Shown here one piece after another: positions 50,171 through 61,817 of a stretch of DNA of 64,000 nt (position 1 is the stretch's first letter; each line of letters opens with the position of its first letter). The stretch comes from Cymbidium sinense (Eukaryota; Streptophyta; Magnoliopsida; Asparagales; Orchidaceae): NCBI GenBank assembly GCA_021442155.1, contig CM038215.1, forward strand, positions 214,824,982 through 214,888,981, given 5' to 3'. Below the pieces are notes generated by a model. That model was not told the origin of the DNA and did no database searches. It saw nothing but the letters and a program-made list of their open reading frames with translations. The position numbers were made by a program, and so were the translations under genes.

Positions 50171-51252
50171 ATGGGTAAGAAGAGGGCAACTTCAAGCAGA
50201 GAAGAGGCATCAACATGCCCTCCTCCACAAGCATTCTAAAGAGTAGTTTCTACAATTTGGGTGGGATCAGCAATGAGTGAGGTTGGGATAAGCTAAACAA
50301 TGACAACATATCTTGCATCATCCCCATGGTGTGGGAATTATTTGCCAATATAAAGATGCACCAGAATAATAAAGTTTCTATATGGGAAAAAGTGATAAGT
50401 TTCGATAGTAGTACTATTAATATATATTACAAATTATAAGATATAATGTCTAATCAGTATCTCTTCTATTATATTGATCATCCTTATTTTGATAAAATTC
50501 TTAATTTTCTCATTGTTAGAAATTCTAATGTCTAGTGGAAATGGTGAGAGGAAAAGATCATCAATTTTTCTATCGCTAGCCTTACTACTGAGGCCAAAGC
50601 TTGGCACTACTTTATTTCTGCCAAGTTAATAAGTAACAATATTAGTGGTGAGACAGATAGAGCCACTTTTGAATTTTGTAAAATGGCTTTACTATGGATG
50701 TAAGGAGGATCATTTCTATTTCTATTTTTAATATGCTTAAGGGTAGTACCACCATAGGATACGGTCACCCTTTACTTATTTATTCTTTGTATGCTGTTGC
50801 GGGTTCGCAAGGAGAGTTAGATGAAGAAATCCTTATATGAAAGGAATCCCTGACTAAGATATCAATTGGACGATTTGGTTTAAAGATTGAGGTGGGAGAA
50901 AGTTCAAGCACTCCTCAGTCCAGACCCAAATCCTCCAAGACATTGAATGAGTAACTACAAGAAATTGGAGGACAAGCCTCAAATTTTAAAAAAAGGATAG
51001 GTGAAATTAGTCAATGGTAGAAGAAACTAGAGAGGAAAATTGACAACCATATGGGTCAGCAACAACAAGAATTTTTATATATGGTTGAGTTTAACACATC
51101 ACTTGTTCACCTGTTTAAAAATTGTGGCTTTCATGCCAGTCTAGGATAGGCTACATTTCTTGTGGCATCTCATTATCAGCTTTATGTGAGTACTCCACTA
51201 GAGTTGGAAGAAGAAGAAGAGGAAGAGGATATTGTCGACTATGGTTATTAGT
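50171..51252 (+). pseudogene. Plant 'putative transposon protein' domain gene (PF20167 type), broken
   Basis: This domain is known only from plant retroelement-linked proteins and its function is unknown. The start is set at MGKKRATSSREEAS, the usual kind of basic, Ser-rich beginning. Words in the order expected for the family: IIPMVWELFANIK (about 50319), VISFDSSTINIYYKL (about 50395), YFDKILNFL (about 50488), ASLTTEAKAWHYFISAKL (about 50577), RRIISISIFNML (about 50705), and GYGHPLLIYSLYAVAG (about 50760). The C-terminal part is acidic, TPLELEEEEEEED (51190-51230). At least eight stops or shifts break it. It lies between primer site and gag, where Ogre elements carry ORF1. The C-terminal third is duplicated at 52561-53089. 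Confidence 0.72.
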
Positions 51253-54200
51253 TTCCCCATTTTTTTTGGTTATTTGTACTTTTTTCTTTTCTTTTTTTTT
51301 ATTGTAAAATTTATACAATAAATTTTAAATTTTAATAAAAATATCTTCATTTTATACTGTTTGTCTATTAAGTGGAATGTTCTATGATTTAAAAGCTTAA
51401 TAATAAAATTTTTAGTGCAAAATGAGCAATATTAAATGCTTAGTGCCTTGATGCTTAATTGCTACGAAAAAAACCTTCAAGGATGTGCTCCATCATCTTT
51501 GTGGGATGGGCTGGGAGTATTATTTTTCATGAGGCAAATTGGTATATATTGAACCAGATTTCCCCTAACATTTATATTAAGATTTATTTTGATTTGGGTT
51601 CTACTTCTTATGAATGCAAACCTCCATAGAGCACTCTCGATTAAGGTTGGAAACAAACATAATTTTTTTGATATGTAATGATGTTTAGTGGTGCATTATG
51701 ACACAGATTACTATTAGGTGGAGGTAGAATTTGCATAGCGAATAAAACAACCTATCATTCTCTTTTTATTTAGAGCATATGTTTGGTGGGAATGATGATA
51801 CGTCTGATCAAGATTTTATTGTTCTATCATCCTGGGCTGTTGAGGTCCCTAGTCTACTTAGTTAGCAAAGGTAATCGACCTAATTTGACTAAAAAATCTT
51901 TGTAAGCAGCTATGTGATGTGTTATCCAAGGTTTTCTTATAAACTTGGAGTAGAGTTTATTTAAGGAGAAAAAATTTAAGTCAACCCTGGCTAACATAAA
52001 GCTTTATGCCTATGAAATATATTCCATAATTCATTACTCAAGGAGTAAAGCCATTTGGGGAACATATGAGTTACTATTATGACCCTAATATAGTAGAGCT
52101 ATATAGGGGAGCTAAACAAGCTAATCAAAGGGTATTGATCATATCCACATTTTATGTGGTGCCATTTAATGATAAAGCCACACAAATAGACACCACCTTA
52201 CTAGTGTGAGATTATTTGAGTTTGAATATAATATATTTAATTTGATATTGGCTCTTTTGTGAGCTAGAACTTTTTTAACTTGTTATCCTTGATAAATAAT
52301 AATGGATGGGGTGGATGATTATTTGCTAAGTAATTTGAATAATAAACTTTATTTCATTTAGATATACCCTCCAATTGTAATATTCAATCAACATGGCCAT
52401 CATCGGGGTGAGTTAGGTTTTGGTAACCTGGACCCAATCATGAGACCCAATAGGGAAGGATGTTCGCATGGTGAAAAGATATAAAGTGTTCATATGGCAA
52501 ACAAATGTAAAGGTGTTTTCATGGAGAACAAATATAGAATGGGCTTATATCCTTTTGATATTCTATTTCTAATTCTATTTGTAATATACTTAAGGGTAGT
52601 GCTATCGTAAGATACAGTCACCCTTCTCTTATTTATTCTATGTATTATTGCGAGTGTGAAAGGGGTGTTAGATGAAGAAGTCTTTATATAAAAGGAGTCC
52701 CTTACTAAGAGATAAATAGAGAATTTGGTTTAAATATTGAGGTGAGAGAAAGTTCAAGCACTCCTCAATCCAAACCAAAATATTCCAAGACATTGAATGA
52801 ACAACTCAAGAAATTGGAGGACAAGCCTCAAATTTAAGGAAAAGGATTTATGAAACTAGTGGTGGTAGAAGGAACTAGAGAAGAAATTTGAAAACCATAT
52901 GTGTGCAACAACAATTTTCATTTATGGTTGAGTTTAACACATCGTGTTCATATGTTTAAAATTGTGGTTTTCATGATGTATATAGTCGCTTCATTTGTTA
53001 TGGTGTCTCATTATCATCCTTATGTGAGTACTCCACTAGAGTTGGAAGAAGAAGAAGTGGAGGAGGACAACCACGACTACGATTATTAGTTTCCCCCTTC
53101 TTTTTGTTATTTATATTTTTTTATTTTCTTTATTTTTTATTGTAAAATTTTTAAAATTAATTTTTAATTTTAATAAAAATATCTTCAATTTTATACTCAG
53201 TGTTTGTCTCTATTAAGTGGAATGTTCTAGGATTTAAAAGCTTAATAATAAACTTTTTAGTGCAAAATGAGCAATATTAAATGCTCAATGCCTTGACGCT
53301 TAATCGCTACAAAAATACCTACCTTTAAGGATGCACTCGCCATCTTTGTGGGATGGGGGGGAGTATGTTTTTCATGAGATAGATTGATATATATTCAATC
53401 AAATTTCCCTAACATTTATATTAGGATTTATTTTGATATGGGTTTTACTTCTTATGGATGCAAGCCTCCATAGTTAATTACCTCTCTTACCATATTAAGA
53501 GAGCACTCTCAAATAAGGATGGAAACAAACATATCTCTTTGATATGTAATGATGTTTAGTGGTGCATTATGACATATATGACTATTAGGGGAGGTAGAAT
53601 TTGTATAGAAAAAAAGAGACATATCATTCTCTTTTTATTTAGAGCATACATTTGGTGGGAATGATTATGGGCATGTTCAAGATCCTATGTTTCTATCATC
53701 TCAGGCTATCATGGTCTTTAGTTTACTTGATTAGGGGAGGTAGTCGACCCAATCTGACTGAAGAATCCTTGTTAGTAGCCATGGGTTGCGTAGTCCAAGG
53801 TATTCTTGTAGACCTAGGGTGGAGTTTATATAACGAGACAAATTTTAAGTCAACCCTAACTAACATAAGGCTTAATACCTATCAAATATATTTGATAATT
53901 TTATGACTTAAGGAGCAAAGCAATTAGGGAACATACTGTTACTAATGTGACCATAATATAGTATTTAGGGTATTGGTCATATTCACATTTTATGTGATGC
54001 CATTTAAAAAAAAGCCACATAGATAGAGGACACATGCTAAGTCTTTATCAATGTAAGATTATTTGAGTTTGAATATAGCGTATATTAATTTGATATTAGC
54101 TCTTTATGAGTTATAGTTTTCTTAACTTGTTGTCCTTGACAAATAATAATGGATGGGATGGATGATTACTTGCTTTGAATTAATTCAAATAATAGACTTT

Positions 54201-54410
54201 ATTTCATTAGAGATATCCCCTAATTAATATTCAATCAACACGACCATAGTTGGGGTGAGTTTGGTTTTGATATTTTGGACCCAATTATGAGACCTAACTA
54301 GGGAGAGTGTTCACATGGAGAATAAATACTAAGTGCTCACTTGGCAAACATATCTAAGGGTGTTTGCATGACGAACAAATATAGAATGGGCTTACATCCA
54401 TTAAGAATGC
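50712..54410 (+). repeat. Tandem duplication with a period of about 1.85 kb in the E leader
   Basis: Copy 1 is about 50712-52560 and copy 2 about 52561-54410. Anchor pairs: cttaagggtagt at 50737 and 52589; attaagtggaatgttcta at 51367 and 53213; aatatagaatgggctta at about 52530 and 54378. The spacing is 1.84-1.85 kb throughout. Each copy has the C-terminal part of the transposon-protein pseudogene, a spacer, and the leader repeat. The copies differ by many substitutions and small indels, so the duplication is old. Confidence 0.8.
52561..53089 (+). pseudogene. Second copy of the C-terminal part of the transposon-protein pseudogene
   Basis: Matches 50712-51252. The best preserved part is the acidic end YVSTPLELEEEEVEEDNHDY (53020-53085) before the stop. 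It lacks the N-terminal two thirds, so it arose with the 1.85 kb duplication and was never a complete gene. Confidence 0.65.
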
Positions 54411-54625
54411 CATATTATGGAGAAGTTCTCTTGATGAACATATAAAGGTCGTTCGCATGGAGAACAGAGAAAGATTAGACTTACATACCTTTAGAATTCT
54501 AGATTATGGAGAAGTTCACATGGTGAACATATAGATGTTGTTTGCATGGTGAATAGATAGAAGATTGGACTTACATCCCTTTGGAATGCTAGATTATATA
54601 TGTGTTCACATAGTGAATGAAGTTA
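54300..54625 (+). repeat. Short tandem repeat of about 80-90 bases in E leader
   Basis: The unit has gttcacatggtgaac words followed by gacttacatccctttggaat and then gattatggagaa. Units begin at about 54310, 54370, 54430, 54490 and 54545. Diverged single units are at about 49350, 49425 and 52480. The palindrome-like gttcacatggtgaac (54514-54528) is notable, but the role is unknown. Confidence 0.6.
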
Positions 54626-54649
54626 TAAATGTAGTTTAAAGGTATGAAG

Positions 54650-55130
54650 GATCATAACTTCAACGCTGAAAAGGTAGAACATCGGTGATATCATAATGGT
54701 GCTTAGGACTGCTGAGGTGGAATTTTGATAGGAAGTTTATGTATATCATTATAAGCCATAACACCTCTGTGTCACATGGATTGCACCATAGAATTTTAAT
54801 TATTGGTCAGTTTGAACTATTGGATGGTGCTCAGTGCTGGAAGTATAACACCTAGGTGTTGTTTTAAGAGAATGAAACTAGAGGTTGCCTCAGATTCTGC
54901 CTTAGTGTTACGGTGGCGTGATCTTGTGGTGCCTCATCATGGTGCCATGGTGCTTGGCACTTTAGTAGATCCTAAAGATTTCATTTTTGATAGCTTGGCA
55001 CCTTGGTGCTAGGTTCTGTTGCCTTGCTGCTATGAGGGTAGATCCCTTGGCGTCTCGGTGCTGGTACCATGGCACCTCACCGTTGCAGCATTAAACTACA
55101 CATATTGAGTCAAATTCTTAAATATTTCAA
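54650..55130 (+). repeat. Degenerate 'tggcaccttggtgct' repeat region
   Basis: Words such as tggcaccttggtgctagg (54997), ggcgtctcggtgctgg (55048) and ccatggtgcttggcac (54942) fill this stretch and raise its G+C. The open frame at 54803-55012 is made of these words and is not taken as a gene. Related words are at 49500-49900 and 55490-55760. Confidence 0.45.
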
Positions 55131-56530
55131 TGATTTTTATAAAAAAAAATTGGCAGAATGACACTTTAGCTATGCTATATTTTTATTAATTTAGTGCAAA
55201 GCACTCTTCTCCCTTATTCTATATCTAATCGATGGAGGGGAGGTTTTATTCTCACGTTGGAACTATGTTGAGAGGTCTTGGGTTTCGATTTTAGTGCACA
55301 TATTCCTTTTAGTTGGAAGTAGAAATCTTCTAGTGATGGTTTCTTAGGAAGTGAGAATGAATGCTAGCAGGAAGAGAGAGAGAGAGAGAGAGAGCTTGGG
55401 GAGGGGGGAGATAGGAATTTCAAGAGTGGACTAGACACCCCTATTTATAGCAGTGTTTTCTATAACTATTCCTTCTTAATAATTGGTGTAGTGCCTCGGT
55501 GCAAAGACATAGCTCTACGGTGCTTTTATTTTCTCGAGGACTCAGTGCCTCGATGTTGGAACATCAATGCCTTGACACTGTTTGATGCATGCATAAGGCT
55601 TAAGTTTCCCGAGAATGCAGAACCTCAATGCTGGAACATCTGCACTTTTGCATTTTTGGATAAATGTCTAAAGTTTAATTTTCATGAGGACTTAGTGCCT
55701 TAAAGCTAGAACAAGCTTATTGCTTAAAACATCGGTCTCGTGTTGGAACATCGCCTTTGATTCAAGATTCTAGGGACTCTGTGCCTGCTATTTCATGAGT
55801 GGCTAAGATTCAATAATTTTGGAGAAATTTGATATTTCGATAATATAATACCTTAGCAATGCTAGGTTTTATGATTTTTAGTGCAAAACACTCTTCTCCT
55901 TTGCCCCGGATTCAAAATCAATGGAGGGAGGATTTTATTTCACACTAAAACATAGTTTGATAATGGAATATATTTCAAGGTTTGATGCTTTGACACTAGA
56001 AAAAATAGCGCTAAGGAACTGTGTCAAATAGTTTTCTTGATTTTATAACCTAAGAGGGTAGTGTTATAATGCTAACATTACAACGCTATGGCACTGTAAG
56101 TATGACATTAACCCAAGAACATGGCAACGGGGAATTGCAAAGATCGGTATTGGTGTTCAACGCGATGAGGCCCAAAGATATTATTCTCAATGGCTTCAAG
56201 ACTTGGAGCGAACCCAGTTCTTGAACTGGTTTCTTGGAGAATTCAATAGTTTTTATGAAAATTTGGTGGCATAACACTTTAGCAATGCTAGATTTAACAG
56301 TATTCTAATGCAAGATGCACTCTTCTCCCTTGTTCTAGATCTAAGATAGATCGAGGAAGAATTTTCATTTCACACTAGAATCAAGTTCAATAATGAAGGC
56401 CTTCAAACTTAAAATTCTTAAGATTATTGTGCTTAAAACACTTTAACAAAATTGAATTCTTCTCCCTTTTTTGAATCTAAGATCAACAAAGAGAGACTTT
56501 TTATTTCATAGTGGATCCAAGATCTATGGT
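55131..56530 (+). repeat. Four diverged copies of a 130-base block
   Basis: The block agcaatgctag, about 20 bases, then tgcaaaacactcttctccc, about 20 bases, then a gga(g)g word and ttttatttcacac, occurs at about 55131-55260, 55810-55950, 56245-56390 and 56420-56530. Spacing is irregular. Between copies are 'gtgcctcggtgct' words. No supported frame. The rest up to 56720 holds nothing recognisable. Confidence 0.55.
55373..55394. repeat. (AG)n microsatellite
   Basis: About eleven uninterrupted AG units inside the repeat-rich E leader. Confidence 0.85.
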
Positions 56531-58518
56531 GGAAGCCATTAGAATTTTTTTTTAGAGGGGAAGAAATTGCATAAAAGAACTTTTTACTTAGAGTTTGCAA
56601 TAGCGGACTTTGCTTTTTTGCCTTGTGAGAAGAATACATGTATAATGGAGAAGGCACTATAGAGAAGAGAGTGCTTGAGAGTACTGGAGAGAATGATGAG
56701 AGAGGGAGTTCAGATGTCACTGATCTCATTTTTGGATGAGATTAACATCATTTCTAAAATTAATAATTAGGACACTAATCATAGATTAGGATCCCCTAAT
56801 TAAGAACTTAGAATACTATACCTTGACCTAGTGCATCCTCCTTGGTTTTGATCTAACCTAATGGGTTTAAATAAACTCAACCCAAATCGTAAACATAAAT
56901 TAAATCAAACACATTTCACTTGAAACTTGAGTTCATTTGAGCTTAAAGAAAAGTAATTAAGGTGATTAATCTAATTACCCTATCTAAGCTCAAAATTAAT
57001 TAAATCTAGAAAACAAATTAAACAAAGTCAAAAAAAATCTAAATAAACCAAAATAAATTCAAATAAAATGAAATCAAAGAATGTTAAATCTAAATCAAAG
57101 TAAAAAATGGTAAACCCATCTGCCATGGGTTTGACTTATGTGGGTTCCACCAAGTCAAAGGTCAACCCACCAAAATTTGACCAAATAAATTCATTCCAAA
57201 TGATTTAAATGATAACATAAACATGATGAAATATGAATTTAGGGAATATAAATCCAATAAGGCTTTAATTGGGCTAAAAAATCATTTGACCTAAATGAGC
57301 CCTATTGGTTTCAAACTCAAATCAAACTAAAACCAATACAATTTGATTGCCCAAAATCACTTGAAAATGGTAATCAAACATAATTTAATTCATCATTGTC
57401 ATTTGACCCAAATGAATCCAAACTTAACCCATTAAGCTTAATTTGGGTAAAATGGATCAAAATTAAAATCAACTTGAAATCAAATGAAATTGATCACTTT
57501 AAATCATCTCACACATGTGACTAAACATGATTGATTCCAAACTTAGTTTAATTAAGTCAAAATTGGTTATTTAACTCAATTAAATTAAAATTAACCCATT
57601 TAAGTCAAAATGGATCAAGTTAACTCAAAATTGAATTAATTTTCATTTGGCATGGGCTAATTGAATTCTTAATTATCCATTAGACAATTAATAATTCTTT
57701 AAATCTAAACATAAAATAAATCAATCAAGAAAAAATGATTAAAACATTTGAAATTTAATCAAATCCAAATGGCATATTTAAACACCAAATGAACCTAAGC
57801 TTGAATCAAACCCATCCTAATAGGGGTTAACGATAATTGAGAATAAGTTTAAGCAACTAAACCAACTCTAACTGAAAAACAAAATAATGGATTATTCCAT
57901 GGAAAGCAAGGAGAGCATGAAGCAAAATCAAACCCCAATCCTCATCCTTTTGCTTATCCATCTCAACACCTGGACATGTGTGGCAAGCAAGGGAGCTAGC
58001 CTCCAAGGGTGGCCATCCCCATGGCTGACTAAGAGAACATGAAAAGCATAAAGATGCTCTCAACCTCTAATTGCAAAGAGGAGAGACCATCTTACTAATT
58101 TGAGCATTCCATCACCTTCCATGAGTGAAATGAGGTTGAGTGCACATACCCATCACCTTGCTAGGAGGCTGAATGATCAAGCTCACTATTCGTGCCTTGG
58201 TCCATAGGCCAATCCAAGGAGAGAATACAATTCCTATTTCCCACAGCCTCGTCACATCATTCCGAAGCTCTTTGAATCGAACCCACCATCAGAGATCACA
58301 ACCGATGAGGTACGCCATTAACTGAACCTTTTATGCTTTTGGTTTTGGTTTTTTGTGAAGAAAACTTGATCTCAAGGGAGATCAATCCATACAGATGTGA
58401 TCTACATGATGTCTTGATGGTTTTGGAAGTGAAATTGAGTGATTTCAATGGTTAGATCACCAAAAATTTTCTCAGATTGACAGACAGCTCTTAGCTTTCT
58501 CCATCGCTGAAGGAGGTG

Positions 58519-58562
58519 AAATCTCAATCATTTGTTCCTTCTAGAACAAATGATTGAGATTT
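58519..58562. other. Perfect 19-base hairpin in D3 LTR
   Basis: Left arm aaatctcaatcatttgttc (58519-58537), loop cttcta, right arm gaacaaatgattgagattt (58544-58562). The arms are exact reverse complements. The matching place in D2 (41693-41740) has an imperfect version. The perfect stem is striking in otherwise decayed sequence. Confidence 0.8.
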
Positions 58563-60350
58563 AGCTGGATGAATGGATTAAAAGCCCTATAGGAAATCCA
58601 CAAAAGCATCAGCCATCAAAAAACCATGGTAAAACTTTTAAAAAATGATAATAAATCAAATATTAAGAATCCAAATAAAAGCTCTATGGATTCATCTTAG
58701 TGAGAGAAAAAGCATTAAAATTAAAATCCCCAAATTTATGGATTATTTTGAATTAATTTATGTTTAAATAAAAATTTTAAACATAAATAATGTTAATCTA
58801 TTAAATCAATCAATATTAAACATAAATATAAAGAAACATTAATTAACAAATAAAGTTAATATAAAACCAAAATTAAAAGGACAAGGAATAAAAATGAAAG
58901 CTAACTTAAAGTAAATAATAACATAAACATTAATAAAATAAATAAACTTGATTAAGTTAAATAACTATTACAAATCAAATAAATAAGATGAATCTAATCA
59001 AATGAATTAATAAAAATAAAATTATAAAACTCGAACTATAATAACAAATGAATTAAATTTAAAGTGAAAACAAATTCAAATTAAAGTATAATAGCATAAA
59101 TAAACTTTAATTGAATTTAATTGAAGACATACTTTAAAGAAACAAAACAAAATTACAATGTGATCAATTAGATAAAAGAAAGAACAAATGGATGAAGAGA
59201 AGAATTCAAAATAACAATTTAGACATTCATTGAATTAAACTTGTATTAAATCAAATCATCTAAATAAATTCAAAAAAGGATTCATTATGATACTTAAGAT
59301 CTTAGTTAGACTTTTTGGAATGAACCTTATTTTCTTGGGTGAAGGCTTCATTCTATTAGGATTTAAGATGTTGAATAGAATGGTTTCCACCTAAAATGGA
59401 ACTTAATGTATTCTTCATTCTTGAAAATTTAATTTCATCTTGACATAAAATGCATCTAAAATAAAAAAGAAATTACATATCATTAAATCACTTAAATTAA
59501 AATCACTTGTGGTAAATTAAACCAATTTTAAGACTAAAAAGTTAAAAGAATAAAAATGACAATTTTTATAATTAGCAACATATGGTATATAGTTTGGACA
59601 CCCGAGATTGCAGGGCTACTAGTCCAAAGGAGGTCTTGATACCTTGAATCTCTGGTATAACAATAACATGTACCTATGAAGCAAAATTTTAAAAATTAAA
59701 AAGTCTTAAAATCAAATTAAATTAAAAATTGGAAACCTAAATTAAAAGTTGAACCTAAATAAAACCTACAAAATCTTTCCACACAAACCTAAATATTTCA
59801 CACTAGATTATTAGGTCACAGACCCTAAACTTATGTTAGGTCGATTTGTGAAATTATATTATGTTTTGTGATATGATATGATGTGTTTTTATTATTATAT
59901 GGTGTTCTATTTTGACTGGATGTCTAAGATGGTTTGCCTATTAGACTGGATAGTAGGGCATTCATTTTAGAACTATCTCAGTAATGCTAGATGGATTGCA
60001 TCATGAATTATATGTAAATGTTGTTTTCTTGTGGGTATGCTTAAGTTCGTAAACATATCCCAATAGAACAAGTGGGCTTGGCAAGCAACTAATGCTAAGC
60101 TCGTATGTTTACAAATATAACTACTAGTGTGCTATTTGCATTTTCCTGATGTTTGATTTGTATGGCTTAGGATTTTTTTAAAAATTAAAAATTTAATTTG
60201 ATGCTCAAAATTAGGTTAGGCTCTATAAGGTATAAGAATAACAAGAGCTGGCCCTACCAATAGATAGAGGGTGGTCCCCATGAAGCTCAATGGGTCCTCA
60301 AGAGGGAGATGATCCTGAAAAGAAGACCCCATAGATCTAAACTTGTAGTA

Positions 60351-60358
60351 TATATAAA
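60351..60358 (+). promoter_or_regulatory. TATA-like box in D3 LTR
   Basis: TATATAAA, the best TATA match of the six LTR copies, 30 bases after agaagacccc (60321). Confidence 0.45.
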
Positions 60359-61800
60359 GATATAGCTTAGTTATCCATTTTCTCTTTCTTTGTACAATAG
60401 TACCAGATTGGCCTATTTTTTAATTTAAGTTGGCTTGATTTACTTTGGGTGCATAATAGAATCAACTTGCATTTTTTACATTTCTTTCTGTACTGTACTT
60501 TCAGTGATGAATTCTTGGACATTAGGCTCATATAAAAACTAAATTTTCTACCTAATTTAAACCTAAACAACTTAAATGAAAATAAAGAAACTTGAAACTT
60601 TATATTAATTAAAGCCCTATGAATAACTTAAAATCAATAAGAAATAACTAGATTTCATGAACCATGATAGAATATTATTCTAACTTCGTGAATTAGGCAC
60701 TTCACTCATTGCACATAAGGGGCATCTGACCTTTGAGGATGACCACCTTCCAGGGTAAGTCTACCTTCTCTTCTTGATTTGGTCCATGATCTTTTCTAAG
60801 TGCACGTCATTTAGGTATAAATTGCATACCCCAAGACCTTAAATGAATCATGAGTCAAAACTTCTAAAAGCTAAAATATGTTGCATTAATTAGGATCATT
60901 TCATACCCAAACATAATCTTAAAGATTAGGGAGTGAGTCTAGATTCTTAGATTCTTTTCTGAAATACAATCATCTAGCCATCTTGCATACATGTGACTCG
61001 ACATCATGGATTTAAAATTCATTTAGGTGGTGTTAGCTAGTAGTCCCTCAAAGTGGGTTAAAAGTTCAAAATAATGGGATAAGTTTCTTTCTCAAGTAAG
61101 GAAAAGAGCCAATAATCCCAAAAGTGAAACTAGGTTGAGCATCTGACTTGTGTCAGAAGCATTTATAAACTTTGCTTTTGAAGCTTCCTACTGAAGTAAA
61201 TCTTCAACCCTATGCATTTCAATAGTCTTGTGCTGCTAGAATCTAAGTCCTAGATTTTTAATAAAATATCAACTCAAAATTTCATTTGAATTAAATTTTA
61301 AAATTTAAAACCTAAGGGTAGGATAGTTGAAATGCATATTAGGCATCTAGTATAGAATTACCTACTTAATCTGATTGGATTTCAAAAAATAACTCTTTCC
61401 ACTTTGGATCATTCCCTTTGAAAATTTCAAATCATCATTTCCTTTAGAAACCAACTTAGAAATCCATATAAATAATAGATTATTTTCTTAATCCAGAGTA
61501 TTATTAAGAACAAATTGTTAGTTCCTAAGATGCAATTAACTATAAGGGCTTGCCCTTTTAGGAACCATGAACCCAATTTTAAAATAAACTCTATTCTACT
61601 ACCATTTGTAGTTTAGAAAACTCTTTATTATATTAAAGACCCATTAGTCTTGGGTCTTTTGTTAAATGATCAAATCCATTATAGGATAATATATTTATCT
61701 TTGGGATAATATGTTTACTCTTAATGATGAGTTTGATCATCCAAATAAGAAATTCCCAAATTCTATGTGGTGTCACAAACTCTCCCATAGAGATATTTTC

Positions 61801-61817
61801 TTGCACACTAGGGGAAT
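61801..61817 (+). other. Primer-site-like stretch of D3
   Basis: ttgcacactaggggaat aligns by position with the tRNA-Arg type site of E and with the equivalent places in P and M. The first bases are changed, so the call is weak. Confidence 0.35.

Larger units (their letters stand above)
56721..61787 (+). repeat. 5' LTR of D3, 5067 bases
   Basis: Starts TGATCTCATTTTTGGATGAG and ends ACTCTCCCA. About 1.5 kb shorter than D1 and D2, mainly in the AT-rich part (58600-59500). It keeps a segment (59583-59690, gggctact and ggtcttgatacctt) that is shared with the P LTR but not found in D1 or D2. Confidence 0.8.

Noticed and set aside
54803..55703. Two Cys-rich frames (54803-55012, 55491-55703)
   Set aside because: Both consist of degenerate 'ccttggtgct' words; they have no shared domain and lie in non-coding leader sequence.
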